Part shown: positions 1 through 11,515 of the stretch, piece after piece
Layout: the number at the start of each line of letters is the position of its first letter
How positions within the stretch are numbered: the first letter of the stretch is position 1
Program-made: the position numbers and the translations under genes
Assembly (NCBI GenBank): GCA_021234155.1
Contig: JAJEKV010000004.1
Coordinates: 24,467,662 to 24,531,661, forward strand
Reading direction: 5' to 3'
DNA: 64,000 bases
DNA from: Isoetes taiwanensis
Lineage: Eukaryota; Streptophyta; Lycopodiopsida; Isoetales; Isoetaceae
The notes under the pieces: model-generated
Seen by the model: the letters and a program-made list of their open reading frames with translations, nothing else
What the model was told of the DNA's origin: nothing
The model's database searches: none

Positions 1-1105
1 AGCGAGAAACGTCGTCAGAATGTAGAGATTTGAGAGGAGTGGGTGTCGGAATGGTGGTTCCACGTGTTGCCAGAGGTAAGATGGCCCTTTCTTGCATGCT
101 AGATCTGTAGACTTACTTTTTCTATGAAATTTGATGCAATCTGTATGCTTGCCAAATGGCAGATCCGGACAATCCATTTTCCACATTATTTCTCAGATAT
201 TCCTTAATACTTTCAAGCTTTTGAAAGCTCAATCAAGCATATTTCACTCACGATTCACGTTTGGTTGTAATTCTCCCTTTCTCATTATACAAATACTATT
301 ATTAATGCCCAAGGCTACACAACCACGATGAATTCACTTTATTCAAAGAAAAATTAAGAAGGGAAGATTAAGTTGCCTATCCAAAAGAATACCAACAATA
401 GAAAAAATGGCCTAACCCTACCTTTCCCATACATCATAGTTTTAAGATTTAGGAAAACCAAAATAGCAATTCCCATAACCATACAGTTTCCATGCCATTG
501 CAAACCAGCTCTTTTGATCCTTGTGGGCCACATTATACCATCTGCGTGCATGGGGTTACCAACTGAAAAAACCCATATGGCCTTGTATCTTTGCAATAAT
601 TGCAACCCCCACCGTATTTATATATGCATTTTGCGCATAGTGTGAGCACCTCCATTGTATTTATATATTCCTTATGCCCGTAAACTAAACATCTCCTGCC
701 CGATGTTTTTATGTCTCTTATGCTCATAACATATTGAGTGTGTTGACCTTTCTCTCTTTATCAATTGACTTGTATAATTAGCAATAATGCTTTCAATACA
801 TTTCTTATTAGCTTACTCTCCTAATGGAAGGATGTTAGGGGCAAATTTATTATGGTTAAAAACTTATTATTGCTACCTAGCGCATATTTCCTCCATGCTC
901 GTTCAAGGCAAAAAGAAATCCACTACCAATCATTATGCAGGCTCACCTGTTCCAAAGTTTTTTTTTTTTTTATAAGAACGTGTTTTACTTCATATTATAC
1001 ACTCAAAATATTACAAAGTACTTCCAAAAGTAAGAAATGTCCCTGAAGCATCAATCACTTTTAGATGATCACTCCATATTGGAATTTTAATACGATCAGG
1101 CCAAT
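1..1105. repeat. Dispersed repeat R1, left copy
   Basis: This stretch matches 59838-60945 in the same orientation, with many small indels. Both copies contain the same run of landmarks: a block reading GAGGAGTGGGTGTCG, a long AT-rich middle and a poly-T run. The homology already exists at base 1, so the repeat probably extends beyond the left edge. Its right end lies inside the 3' end of a LINE on the minus strand, so the duplicated segment includes a LINE tail. Short ORFs here lie on both strands and none resembles a known protein. Confidence 0.75.
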
Positions 1106-1330
1106 TGGAGATCTGAAAGCAATTATACAACTTCTTACGAATTTCTTGAAGCATCACCTGATTAGACCTTTCTTCGCCTTCGCTTCTATACGCTCCAGAT
1201 TAGCCAAGACTTTGCCATGTGAAATGCAATCCTTTTAGAAGCGATCCCAGCGATTTGGATAAATACCCAAAAGAAAGTCTGCGAGACTATCCAAAGATAC
1301 TCCAAAAGAGAATGCAGCCGGGACCTAAGA

Positions 1331-1648
1331 CTACTCATTTCGCGCACACAAATATAAACGGTGCTCCAATGTTTCAATGCACCGCTCACACATTCGGCAA
1401 AGTGGGCTTACTCCCAGCTTAAAGCGATGAACCATCTGATTAACTCTCAAAGAGCGATGAATCACCTGCCAAAGTAGAACATTTACCTTTGGAGGATTAT
1501 ATTTAGACCAAACAAGGTTCCAGATGGATTGCCATTGAGAAGGCAAAGTCTGTAAGTGCCATTTTTGAGAAGGTGATAAAATATTTGAGGAGGTAAGCAA
1601 TCTGTAGCATGAACTTACTAGCTTCTTCTCCTTTAATACCTTGAACAA
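1331..1648 (-). pseudogene. LINE ORF2 zf-RVT domain fragment
   Basis: This 105-residue minus-strand stretch matches the zf-RVT (reverse transcriptase zinc-binding) pattern at the C terminus of plant LINE ORF2. It has W-N-L-V-W-S-K-Y-N-P-P-K-V-N, then L-L-W-Q-V-I-H, then a C-x2-C-x6-H-x4-C cluster (LCRMCERCIETLEHRLYLC). It continues the ORF2 fragment at 1700-2389 after a frameshift. It is a relic and not an independent gene. Confidence 0.8.
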
Positions 1649-1699
1649 AGTTCCAGCATCTCTTGTTACCCACCTTCTTAATTAGAGGAAGAGCACTTG

Positions 1700-2389
1700 C
1701 TACATAAGCCCATATAGTGATATCTTTATCCAACAACCCATATGTCTCCTGAAACCATTGCCAAGGAGCAATGTCAATACCAAAATACCACTGTTCAATA
1801 GAAATAATACCTGCTCTCCTCCACCTCGCTTGGGAATGCACATGCATAAATTCTGGCCCGGGTGTAGTTGTCCATGAGTATACAAAGGCAACCACAGAAA
1901 GGGGGACGATGCCTGGAGACAAGCTTCCCAATCAAATGTAATCACCTGCTGGACTACCTTCCAGGCCTGAAGCAAGCCTTTCAGTACTGGAGAGGCATGT
2001 GAATAAGCTTTCAATGGATATAACAATGCCCAAGGGAGCTCAATTCTCACACCTCGCTTATGAAAAACCATACACTTCTTTACTGATTGTTTAAGTAACT
2101 TCATACCTGGTGATGCACAATCATCTTTCAACAAACTGAACAATAGCTTAGAAGCTAAGACCTTACCCTGTAAAGAAAGATCCAATATATCGAGTCCTCC
2201 TTGTTGTTTAAACAACATACATTTCTTCCACGCCACCTTCACAGTGCCTTCTTGATCGGTACACCATACAAAATCTCTTACAATCTTTTTTATCTCTGCA
2301 AACTTAGAAGCTGGAGCCAATAGAACCGAAACCAAATAAATATGTGTATTGTTCAATACTGACTTAGCTACTTGAATTCTACCTGCCAA
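1700..2389 (-). pseudogene. LINE ORF2 fragment, downstream of the RT core
   Basis: This 229-codon open stretch carries the conserved segment that follows the reverse transcriptase palm in plant LINEs: L-A-G-R-I, then V-A-K-S-V-L-N, then F-V-W before a W-K-K-C motif and a GGLDILDLSLQGKVLASK stretch. In an intact element this belongs to the protein that nicks the target and copies the RNA. The catalytic palm is absent here. The frame breaks before the zf-RVT domain, which continues at 1331-1648 in another frame. Its second half (after about residue 115) loses similarity, which suggests a further frameshift within the stretch. Confidence 0.8.
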
Positions 2390-2530
2390 GGATAACTTCG
2401 AACCTCTCCACTAAAGCAGTTGCCTTTGTAAATTTAAGATAATTTCATCCCATGCTTCATTCATGTCAATATCTAGACCAAAGTTGTCTAATGAAATAGT
2501 ACAATTGGTCTACAAACAACATCCAATCTT

Positions 2531-3310
2531 ATATCTGATTTGTAAACAATGACAAAATTTTCCTCCATCAAATATTTCTTTTACATTTGCTAAAAGGCCT
2601 ATATTATTCTTTTTCTAAGAGACATTCGTCTGTAGTTCCTTGTGTCATGTGATCAATTAAATACAGGAATACATTACATTGATAAAGGAACCCTTTGTGC
2701 AGTTGTAGATGCAAGTTGAACTCGAAATTTCCACTAGAATGTTCAACGTATTAAGTTGCTTTCTTCTCTTATATTCTCGTTTAACTAGCGTTTAACATTC
2801 AATGGTCGAACCAAATGCTACTGTGCATTTGCTATTGACCATGGAATCGTTCATTTGTTGACATTTCTACTTGAACAATCGTAAAGGTTTTGGTATCCAG
2901 AATTCCACTGCCATCCAAGAGCAGATAGGAAAAGAAAGATTGCATCCATACTTAGCAAAAATGCAGGAACGATGAAGACAATCCCTGGTCTGGAATGCAA
3001 CCTTCTAAGAATACATTGAATGGATGGCTTTGAGACAGACAAAAACATAAGTCGATTTGTGGATGAAGGATCTATGAATTGACTGCGAATAGGAAGTTTA
3101 CTCCAACTTTTCATGGATCACTCACTCGACCATGAATTCCGATCTGCATGATGCTAAAAGCTCCATGCAATATTAAGAATTGCTTCTCCTACTAGGTCAT
3201 TCTACCACTTCAAATTGAATCAAGCCTTAAAATTTGAATGGCAAATTTTTTGTTTTCCCATTCCATAGAATGCCAAGTCTCAGGCAAAATTCCTGCTCTC
3301 TCATTGGGAT
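2531..3310. other. Unassigned stretch between two LINE remnants
   Basis: I see nothing recognisable here. The longest open stretch, 2851-3114 on the minus strand (87 codons), has no known motif. The sequence is AT-rich and looks like ordinary intergenic or degraded transposon DNA. Confidence 0.4.
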
Positions 3311-3690
3311 GTGTTTCTATGGGAGAAGGTCACAGAAGATTTTGCTCTTATAGTGCAAGTTGGAGTTGCCGAAAGGGTGCCATGGGACTGTCATGAAAAT
3401 ATTCACAAAGGCAAGAACTTTGTCAGATCAGTATATTGCCTTCTTTTAGCACCACAACCCCTCCAGTTGCTAGATGGGTGGCACCTACAGGTTCCACAGC
3501 CCACTTTGTGTCGTATATGGCGATGGCTTTGGGATAGGTTGCTCCACCCTAAAGTCTCTGTACTATGGTGGCAGATTATGCACAGGTGGCTGAGTGTTAA
3601 TGCCCCTGCTCTGCCTTTCAGACGTTGAGACTCTTGAGCACTATGTCTTTCATTGTCTTGAGGTCCAACCACGTGGTCCTGGCTATAAGG
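3311..3690 (+). pseudogene. LINE zf-RVT domain fragment, plus strand
   Basis: The plus strand encodes a zf-RVT domain: I-W-R-W-L-W-D-R-L-L-H-P-K-V-S-V-L-W-W-Q-I-M-H-R-W-L. A shift into the next frame near 3600-3628 follows, giving D-V-E-T-L-E-H-Y-V-F-H-C. The E-T-L-E-H...H-C arrangement is the second half of the zinc-binding signature. This is the extreme C terminus of a LINE ORF2. Its orientation is opposite to the LINE at 957-2530, so it is a separate insertion. Neither a reverse transcriptase core nor a clear poly-A tail is seen. It ends about 120 bp before the LTR. Confidence 0.7.
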
Positions 3691-3810
3691 TTTGTTTAAC
3701 AGTACATTGGACTGACGGTGCATCCTCTTGGTGTCCTATCCCAACGCATGGCCCCCAACTAAACAGAGGGCATTCCATCTTGTTTCTGGTTGGCTCCTGT
3801 GGTCGATATA

Positions 3811-5306
3811 TGCGATGCTTCCCACTAAATATACGACGCCCCATCGTACATCTCGCGAGAAATTCCCCATCCAGCACACCTGCCGCATGGGCCCTCCGTC
3901 TATCCCGTACCTGGGATGGCCATGGTGCAGGAATGGGATATGAAGGTGTCTTGTGCACCTTTCCCCTATAAGCTCCTATAATAGTAGGAGGTAGACTGAC
4001 GGCTGGGCCTCAAGATAAGGCAGACCGAGATATAACAATGGTAGGGCTGGCTATAGACAATGGCTAGGGTTGAACACTCCATCTGCCCCTCCTATGCATA
4101 CTATGCAGACGGGCTAAATCGGGCTCTGGCATGACTATCGGATACACAATCTCATGGCATCACCCATCCAGACTACTCTGGGTTGCATCCCCAGTCCGAT
4201 GGGACAGGAAGGGTTGCATCTCCCCTTTTCGAGGTCTAGTGGCTCCACTGGCTAGGCTATGAGAATCGGTGACACACGATTCGCAATGCCTGGTGAACCC
4301 CCCTAACAAGAGCCGGTAGGACACTGCAAACTCTTGAGAGGCAGGGTGACACCATTTCCCCAGGAGGTGTTGGACCCATACCCTGCCTACTCGAAGTGAC
4401 CTACTATAGGCCTAGCCCGCTATGGGTCCCCAGTAACCACGCTCAACAGGGACCTCCCTCCACTTTGCCACTAGCCCCGTTGTATGGTGCTAAGTCACAT
4501 CATAGCCCCCGTAGCCGGGTGGGTCCCTATGCACAGGCCGCAACTAATAGGAACTAAGGGGTCTAAACTAGGAGCATCATCTAAATAATGGCTACTAGGT
4601 CTCTACCCCCTTCCCAATACAAGAGAAGCAAACATGATCAACCAATATCACATATGCACATAACATGATAAATAACGAGAATAACATCTAATCATAATCA
4701 CATGCATCTAACTCACAGTTAGGGTTCATTGATTAGGATTCAAGATCTAGACTGAGGGTTCTAGGATGGCTCTATTAGAGATACGAAATGCTAACTCATC
4801 TGGAATCCTAATTCTTCCAGATGATCTACAAAGGACTCTAATCCAAATATCTGCTCTTGAGGAACTCCCTCCTGCTCCCGGCATCTCCACGGTCTTCAAG
4901 GGGTTCGAAGTAGCTTCCACTTCTACTGGTGCATGCACGCTCTGGGAGCTGCTGTGCTATGCTGTGCCACAACAGACAGTTCTTGAAACGGAGTTTCGAA
5001 AGCAAACAAGGTTCCAAGACTGTTAGAACCAAAAAAATGGCCTAGGGTTAGGGTTTGGCCATTTATACGTTAGGGTTCCATGTCACTGCCACATGGCTCC
5101 AATGGGGTGCTTCCATATGGCGGGTGCCCAATAGGGTGAGGCCATGTGGAAATGGCCCTATGCCTAAGGTTGGCTAAGTTATATGAATAACTTCGCCATG
5201 CTCCCTTTTCCACCTACTATGGTGTACAAGGTTACTAAAGTAGACTTGTACAGTGATGTAGTCCAGAAATATATGTATTTATAGCGCATATTTCAGGGGA
5301 ACATCA
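3811..5306 (-). mobile_element. LTR of an LTR retrotransposon (3' LTR, minus strand)
   Basis: The left boundary reads TGCGATGCTTCCC and the right boundary GGGGAACATCA. Read on the minus strand, the LTR begins TGATGTTCCCC and ends in GGGAAGC..CA, giving the usual TG...CA ends. Immediately to the right lies a polypurine tract on the minus strand, which marks this as a 3' LTR with internal sequence on the right. A second diverged copy lies at 56031-57596. At about 1.5 kb it is a fairly long LTR. Small ORFs within it (for example 4766-5026) are not recognised as proteins. An insertion into the LTR cannot be excluded. Confidence 0.7.
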
Positions 5307-5345
5307 CATTCTCCCCCCCTTAGGATAATCTTTGTCCTCGACGTT
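5307..5345 (-). other. Polypurine tract and start of the internal domain
   Basis: On the minus strand this reads GTCGAGGACAAAG, a short spacer, then AAGGGGGGGAGAATG directly before the LTR. A 'GAGGAC...GGGGGGAG' stretch ahead of the 3' LTR is typical of plant Ty3/gypsy elements, where it primes plus-strand DNA synthesis. No pol domain can be recognised further right, so the internal region is deleted or decayed. Confidence 0.7.
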
Positions 5346-6824
5346 TAAGGTGGCGAGCTGCAACAACCACAAAAACTCACAACATGAATATAGGAGCTTA
5401 ACTTTATTGAAAAGATCAAATTTCCGTTAATTACTTATTATGTAATTATAATATAAAGCTATATTTATAAGTTATACAAAATTATATAGTTGTAACAAGT
5501 ATTATTATAAAAGTATGCACACATAATATTATTACAATAAATTTAGGAGTTCATAGTTAACTCTAAAATCTATGACTCCTGTCTTCTCGTAACTTGCTCC
5601 CTTCTCCATGCGTCCCTTCACTGACCTGCACAAGTAGCACATTACGTTATTTAAGTTAATAAGTTTGTGATTTTAGGGGACCACCCCCCTAATTACCTCC
5701 TTGAGCCGAACTACTAGCTCAAGGTTACCCCTACTACCTTGCACTCGATCATGGCCCAAAGGATTTGAGTTAAGGACCATTTAAGACGATCATATCATCG
5801 CCCATGATCGGGTGCTACCTTGTACAAGATCCCCTTGATCGTGTACACCCGCAGTGCATCATGCCCCTGGGGGTTTAAGCTAGGGAACATTCCAGACGAT
5901 CCCATTGCATGATCACGCTCACCTCATCATGACCCCCCTATGATCATGTGCACATGCCGTGCATCGTGGCATAGAGAACATCTTAACGATGATCCCATCA
6001 TCACGCACGATCCCGTGCCTCCTCATGCATGACTCCTTCAGTCATGCACACCCTGCAGTGCATCATAGCTCTCCTTCTTTCCCAGCCCTTTCTCTCCGTA
6101 CCATTTTTCCCTTCCATTTCCCCCTCTTCCTCTCCCTTTTCCTTTTCTCTTTCCCTTTCCCTTTTTTCATATCCCTTTTCTCCACCTTTCCAAGCACTGG
6201 CTCGGCATAGTATTGATCATCTCCATGGCACTCGAAGGGTGGTCCTTTCACTCCACCCCTTCCCCCCTCCCACTCTTATATAGACCACCGATTTAACACT
6301 CTGCCAGGCTGGCACAATCGCCATCATTCCACACGTCCCATCCTCATCCTTTCAAGGATTTTTGCATTAAAGTAGATACTCTTGGAGATTACCATACCAT
6401 GCAGCAAATCTCGCCCCCTTTCATTCTTTCACCGACCAGACGAGCGATATTAAGCCCTATGCTCCTCTAAGTTGCCACTCCTAATTTATGGTCGGACTTG
6501 CAAGACTACGTTACACCATCGTCCATTAAGACAATTAGAACCATAGTGAAGCCAAATTGAAATGCCAAGTACATTGTTTATCCAAGTTCTCTTCACAGTC
6601 AATTCAATTTGAAAAACCAAGTATATTGCTTATCCAAGTTCTGTACAAAGTCAAGTCTAAGTCAGTTTGAATACCAAATAAGTAAATTTGCACCCCTCTA
6701 TCATTAAATTTTAAAAGTTTCAAGATCAGAAGAGCATGAGGAGCACAAAGCATAAGGAGCACAAAAGCACAGTAGCCTCACATGGTCTTGGTGCCATCAC
6801 CTCACCAATACCGTTAACTACATA
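5346..6824. other. Degraded stretch with a pyrimidine-rich tract
   Basis: No protein domain is recognised. From 5346 to about 5580 the sequence is very AT-rich. From about 5700 to 6030 there are short imperfect repeats around GATCATG/CATGATC. At 6075-6190 there is a nearly pure CT tract built on CCTTTTCC-like units, whose frames produce artificial Ser/Phe/Pro or Lys/Arg/Glu-rich peptides. This could be leftover internal sequence of the LTR element, but that is a guess. Confidence 0.4.
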
Positions 6825-6854
6825 CTAGTAATGGAGCCCAGTGTTTTGCTGGGT
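6825..6854 (-). mobile_element. Helitron-type 3' terminus (a)
   Basis: On the minus strand a CCCAG...CTGGG hairpin is followed after 7 nt by CTAG and then T. Plant Helitrons end in a hairpin followed by CTRR and insert between A and T, so this fits a 3' end. The spacing (CTAG, 7 nt, GCCCAG) equals that of the two other termini at 7866 and 18719. The stem is weaker, and no matching 5' end was found for this copy, so its extent is unknown. Confidence 0.5.
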
Positions 6855-6959
6855 ATAAGTTGGAAACCCAGTGTGGACTAAACATGTTTAGCTCAACTCC
6901 TTTTCATAAATCTTATATAATAGAAACCAAGCCCAACATTGATGGGCTATAAGAGGTTT

Positions 6960-7165
6960 TTGTGCACTCGAGTATCGTTTCCCTTTCCTTTTGCCTTTTG
7001 CTCTATCCTACATTTCCCTTTCTTTCCCTTTTTCCCATTTTTCTACACACTTTCCTTTTTCCTTTTCCTTGCACATCCCCCCAATCCTGCTTTTCCCTCC
7101 ACTTCCCGTTCTCCTTTTTTCCTTTCCCCTTTTTTCCGACGGATTTTTTTTCCTTCCATTTCATA
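6960..7165 (+). repeat. Second pyrimidine-rich tract
   Basis: About 200 bases are almost entirely C and T (units such as CCTTTTC and TTTCCC), similar in composition to 6075-6190. All reading frames give low-complexity peptides, so I do not regard the ORFs here as genes. The tract lies directly before a PPR fragment. Confidence 0.7.
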
Positions 7166-7175
7166 GCTTGCTCCA

Positions 7176-7290
7176 AGGCATGTTCTGTTGATGCACAACA
7201 AGAGGTTCACAATGCAGTCATGATATTCTTGTAACAAATGCAACATGATGGTATTAAGCCACATGAAGTAAGTTTTTTATACATGAAATA
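7176..7290 (+). pseudogene. PPR (PLS-type) fragment
   Basis: The plus strand reads A-V-M-I-F-L, a stop, then Q-M-Q-H-D-G-I-K-P-H-E-V-S-F-L. This is the typical end and start of consecutive PLS PPR motifs (A-L-x-x-F-x-x-M-Q-x-x-G-I-K-P-x-E-V-T-F). PLS-class PPR proteins bind organellar RNA, mostly for editing. The piece is about 35 codons with an internal stop, so it is a relic. A GTAAGT follows H-E, but this is probably chance, since the coding pattern continues into V-S-F. The PPR fragment at 14056-14160 starts with A-E-G-K-H-V, which could follow this one in the same repeat if the Helitron at 7866-14047 split it. Confidence 0.55.
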
Positions 7291-7300
7291 CGTATGGCAT

Positions 7301-7865
7301 GTATAGCCAAATTCAGTATGCTATTATGCAAGAAATCATTTACATTCTCACCCACACTTTATTACTTCTGGCTAGAGTCGGGACTAGAACTAGCCAGTGG
7401 TGTATGCGCATTTAGACGGGACTATTACTCTAGACTAGATGAACTAGTAATTACTGTGGTAAAATTAGTTGTACTATGTAAGCAGGAAGGAACTGGTGAA
7501 GTTATTATGAATCAATTAAAACAAGTTGACAACTTTCTTTTGCATTACCAGCTACCTCTTGAATGCACGCAATAATGAGAAGTCTTTGTATCATGGCGGA
7601 GGATCCATGTTCAAATATCCAAGAATGGACCTGAATGCAACAAGGTTTCTAGGTAGGTCAATATATATGGAAAAAGTGTTAAATAGCAAGAGAGGGGCTG
7701 GAGTAGTTTTCCAAAGATTTAATCCACAATGTGTTGTCTTGGATAACACTGATTCCTGTATATATAATACATGGGCTTTCAAGAAAGTTTTTCAACTTTT
7801 TAAGCTTATGCAAGTGGAATGTGTCCATCTAGATAAATTCGAATTTTACTATTTTATTTAATACA
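7301..7865 (+). other. Unassigned stretch with one 111-codon ORF
   Basis: The longest open stretch is 7526-7861 on the plus strand (111 codons), which ends directly before the Helitron terminus at 7866. It contains no motif that I recognise. Base composition does not differ from its surroundings. I would not call it a gene without transcript evidence. Confidence 0.3.
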
Positions 7866-7893
7866 CTAGAAAAAGTGCCCAGCGTTGCTGGGC
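7866..7893 (-). other. Helitron 3' hairpin and CTAG terminus (b)
   Basis: Stem GCCCAGC / GCTGGGC with a 3-nt loop, then 7 nt, then CTAG with T as next host base on the minus strand. This hairpin is thought to act as the terminator of rolling-circle strand transfer. Its sequence is closely related to the hairpin at 18730-18746 (GCCCGGC / GCCGGGC, same loop). Confidence 0.75.
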
Positions 7894-9036
7894 TTTTCAT
7901 TGGCCATCTAGAGTGTTGTGGGTATATTTGCATGTTTTTTGCTTTAATCTCAATTTAATGGAAAGATACGATCATGGTACTTGTGTGGGGCATGGCGAGA
8001 GCCGCATTTACATCTTAGTAATTGTTTTCATTTTATTTGGCCTTGAAATTGTGGACTTTGGCTTTGTTTTTCGCATGTAAATTAAAGTTATGTTACATAT
8101 AGAATGTGAGAAGAGCCCATTTATTTTTGATGCAATATATTAAGAAAATTAGCATGCAAAATTAGCTCGGTAATGTGGTTGAACTATTAACAAGCAAAAA
8201 ACCATACCCCATTTCCATGCATGTAGCACATGAAGAATGTAGCACAAGTTATTATTACATCTACAGTCACAAGTTATTATTACATCTACTGCCATACCAT
8301 ATCGCAGCAATATATGAATATCTGGAGAATGCAAGGCATATAAATCGATCGCGAGACAAACACTACATCATTTAAATCACACGCACAATTTCCAGAAAAC
8401 TTCTTGCATGGATGGACATCTCATGCAGGATATTTCAACGACTGGACTTTAAGTCGCTACGATATTTACTCATCTTATAAGTTCCCATCTTATATTGAAA
8501 ATCCCAAACACAGGTGATTGAGAGAAAGAACCATGTGTTAGAATGTTATGTAGCCACCACAAGCTCTATTTAGTCAGAGTCATGAACAAATGAAGAAAGT
8601 CAAGTGCACTCCATGCTATGAGTGGATCAATACAAATACAATAATTACTACCAAAAATCTATGGCATCCAAGTACTATTATGCATCGTCAACCACACGTC
8701 AAATGAGCTTAACTGCAAGCACCTCTCAAGCATTGTTATTATGAGATAAAGCCTAGTACAATGATAATTTAAAATGTCATTCCAAAAAGTTTGAATAACA
8801 CAACACTCAAATAAACTGTATAAACTTTGGATGCTATGGAGGAATTCAATCCATAAAACATATGATCTGCATATGGTCCCTAATTCAAGAATGCTCCCCT
8901 ACAGCAAATTAGAATGATTCTCATCATGTACATGAAAATCAAAAAGTACCAGGATCCCTACTATTATCAGACACAAATTTACAAGATGATGTTACAATTC
9001 AGAAATGATGAATTGGTTAAGAAATTGCCTAAACTT
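7894..9036. other. Helitron interior near the 3' end, nothing recognised
   Basis: AT-rich sequence with no ORF longer than about 70 codons and no recognisable protein motif on either strand. An imperfect direct repeat around ACAAGTTATTATTACATCTAC occurs twice near 8245-8290. Confidence 0.4.
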
Positions 9037-9244
9037 ACGAAGTTCACAGGCTTGTCTCCAGCCTTACTGGAGCTGCCATTAAGCAGCCTTCAAGTAGCCA
9101 GCTGTGGAAAAAAGAGAAGAGACGGCAATGAAAATTTTGTTGTACATATGACATGCTGTTGAATGTATATTTAATGAAGTTCTGCATCCCAGCAATAAAA
9201 TGTCATCTATTTACTTCTTCTTGGCGAGGGACGGTTGAAGCCAC
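9037..9244 (-). pseudogene. Possible pair of captured exons, unrecognised
   Basis: On the minus strand TTTTAG is followed by an open segment (about 9244-9214) and GTAAAT. Further on, TTTTTTCCACAG is followed by a segment of 64 nt and GTAAGT (about 9100-9036). Joining the two in one frame gives W-L-Q-P-S-L-A-K-K-N-W-L-L-E-G-C-L-M-A-A-P-V and then a stop. The splice-like borders suggest captured exons, in the same orientation as the Helitron and the CIPK fragment. The gene of origin is not recognised and chance cannot be ruled out. Confidence 0.25.
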
Positions 9245-9824
9245 CTAAAATTAATAGAGAGACAAAAGTTAGTACAAAGTCAGTCATCTTACTTACAAGA
9301 TACATTCTGATACAACATATTTAACCATGCAGCTCTAACATCACGAACCATCTCATGAGCTATTTGAAGATGAAGCGGCAAAAATGTTAACCATAAACAT
9401 TCAAAATGCCACTACTCTGGAACTTCCAGCAAGTGAACGAAATAACTTGGAACTGTTTGAGATTATGTGTAAAATGCAAAAAGTCCCAATTATCTGCTTA
9501 AGTATACCACTTGCCTTTTTAGTAGACCATAAACATGTAATAAGAATGTCTTTTGTTCAGACATTTCTAATGTAGGGCAGATTATGACAGCTGTTGAGAT
9601 TTGTGACAGATAATTGGGCTTTGCATTTTGGCATCACACCAGAAAGCCTATATAAGATCCATGCTACAACTACATACAAATAAATCTGATAACGACGCAT
9701 TAATTAAGAACATAGTGTGAATATAAATCTAGAACATGTATTATGCAATTTAACTCACCCCTTCCGTTCATATCTTTTGCACCTGGGTTGTCTTTTTAGT
9801 TGTCGACTTCACAAAGACTGATTA

Positions 9825-10521
9825 GTACCTAGAATTGATGGTCTTTGTAAGGGCAAGAAAGTGATTGAGGCACATGCACTTTTGCAGCAAATAATACAAA
9901 AGAATCTTGTGCCTATTCTTACCATCTATAGCAGCTTAATAGATGGTCTTTGCAAGGCACATAAGTTGCTTAGTGATATGGCAAGTAGAGGGGTTCATCC
10001 TGAGTCAGTTCATTATAACTTAGTATTACACGGCCTCTGCAAGATAAAAAGGGTTCCAGTAGTCTATGCTCTTTTTCGAACTATGATAGAAAAAAGTTAT
10101 CTTCCCAGTATCAAAATCTATACTATGCTCATAGATGGACTTTGTGAACTTAACAAAATGGAGGACGCTTATCATGTATTCCAAGAGATGATTGAGGTTG
10201 GATGCACACCTGCTGATAGCACTTATCATGTACTCATTCAGGGCTTCCACAATACGAGTCAGGTTCATAAGGCTTATGATCTTCTTACAGAAATGATGGA
10301 AAAAGGCTATCTCTGTTTTAATTATCAAAGAGCTGGATACTTGCATGACAAAGGTGTATGCCCTACTAAAAGTAAATACAGATATTTGTTGTATCTAATG
10401 CTTACAATAATCATACCTTGCATGCAATATATAGGGAGAAAAGCCGTTCGCTGATGCTGGGGATCAGAGAAAGATGTCTGAATTCTTGAAGACCATAAAA
10501 GGCTCCATGTACTGCATGTAA
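9825..10521 (+). pseudogene. P-class PPR gene fragment (C-terminal part)
   Basis: About 200 codons encode consecutive P-class PPR motifs, which bind RNA one base per repeat in mitochondria or plastids. Recurrent elements are S-L-I-D-G-L-C-K, V-L-H-G-L-C-K, M-L-I-D-G-L-C-E and V-L-I-Q-G-F, each followed by a helix such as A-Y-H-V-F-Q-E-M-I-E-V-G-C-T-P. One motif is shortened: after S-L-I-D-G-L-C-K-A-H the sequence jumps into K-L-L-S-D-M. The frame closes at 10454, but the neighbouring frame (after about 10436) gives a plausible PPR C terminus, M-S-E-F-L-K-T-I-K, with TAA at 10519-10521. A frameshift or a small intron (about 10371-10436) would join them. There is no N-terminal half or targeting peptide. 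The fragment runs antisense to the host Helitron. Confidence 0.75.
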
Positions 10522-11052
10522 ATCCTTCCTCCGGGGAGAGAACATAGCAATATGCTAGTCCTGAACTGTGCGAAACAAGCGGTTTAAATATCAACACGAT
10601 ACTCTGTACTAAACACAAAATCCTTCTTTCATGATCTTATCTTCTAAACACAAAATCCTTGTTTCATCTTCCCATACATCATGGAAAAACTGCCCTTTTT
10701 AAACATCACAAAGTTATATTTGTCGGGTTTGAGACCTATTATAATAGCTTAACAAACAAAAAGGAAGATAAACTCCTTACATGTCTCAGTTTGGCATGTA
10801 ACATGATTTAAGAGCTGATAAGTTAAAATATCAAAGGAGAAACCAATCAGATAAGCTTTTGTGTCACTCCAATCATTTATCTAGGAAAACGGTATCTCGT
10901 GAAGCCTCTGTGATATGGTTTAAAACTTCTAAAAGTCATGCTAGTTAGGAGAAGGTGATAGTGTGATAGGGAGGACTGGAAATCTTCAAAGCTCTTGAGG
11001 GAAAACAACAAATATGTAAGTTCTTTGTTCTTAATTTACATGTTAAAACACA

Positions 11053-11515
11053 TTAGGATAGTTCTCTCGGTTTGTCTTGATTTTGTTGCGGTTGCCCACA
11101 ATTTGCGTGCACTCTCGACAAGAACGTGATGGTAATTGTTTCAGGGGACTCATAATAGTGGATACACAACGGGGATATATAGCCTTTATCTCTTGTGGTA
11201 TTAAAATGCTCTAGCACAAGCATACCGTTATTATTATGAGCAAATGCCGTAATCATTACTTTCCATGAAACCGCATCTTCATTTTGTAAAGTCCGAAAGA
11301 TTTCAATAGCTCGCTCATGTATGGCCCCTCGCCAATCTCATGCTTGCTAAGCTGCCACATGCCTTGATGATGCTCAAAAAAGGTGACCTTATGTCGGTTC
11401 TATGCCCTCCATTTGCATGCTCTCAAAGCACTCTAGAGCAAAAATGCCTTCTCTTGCTTTAAGGTATCCGGCAATCATGACACTCCATGAGACCACATGC
11501 CTAAATTGTTTTGCA
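11053..11515 (-). pseudogene. PLS-class PPR pseudogene fragment
   Basis: The minus strand gives V-V-S-W-S-V-M-I-A-G-Y, then A-L-E-C-F-E-S-M-Q-M-E-G-I-E-P-T. After a one-base shift comes V-T-F-L-S-I-I-K-A-C-G-S-L-A-S, then E-I-F-R-T-L-Q-N-E-D-A-V-S-W-K-V-M-I-T-A-F-A-H-N-N. These are two to three PLS motifs in correct order, as in organelle RNA-editing factors. Several frameshifts and stops make it non-functional. It has the same orientation as the Helitron and its CIPK fragment. Confidence 0.75.

Larger units (their letters stand above)
957..2530 (-). mobile_element. LINE (non-LTR retrotransposon), 3' part, minus strand
   Basis: The minus strand encodes the C-terminal half of a plant LINE ORF2. 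The region after the reverse transcriptase core, with LAGRIQVAKSVLN, lies near 2380; a GGLDILDL stretch follows, then a zf-RVT domain. A run of T at about 958-972 on the plus strand would be the poly-A tail, which sets the 3' end. Coding similarity can be followed right to about 2520 (a W-D-E-I-I segment about 30 residues before LAGRI). No YxDD motif, endonuclease or ORF1 is seen, so the copy is 5'-truncated. Several frameshifts and stops make it inactive. Confidence 0.85.

Noticed and set aside
5959-6283. Ser/Phe/Pro-rich ORFs
   Set aside because: They are translations of a CT tract; the opposite strand gives an equally artificial Lys/Glu/Arg-rich peptide.
6934-6952. Hairpin AGCCCAACATTGATGGGCT as another Helitron end
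   Set aside because: The sequence after the hairpin on the minus strand gives CTAT, not CTRR, at the expected distance.
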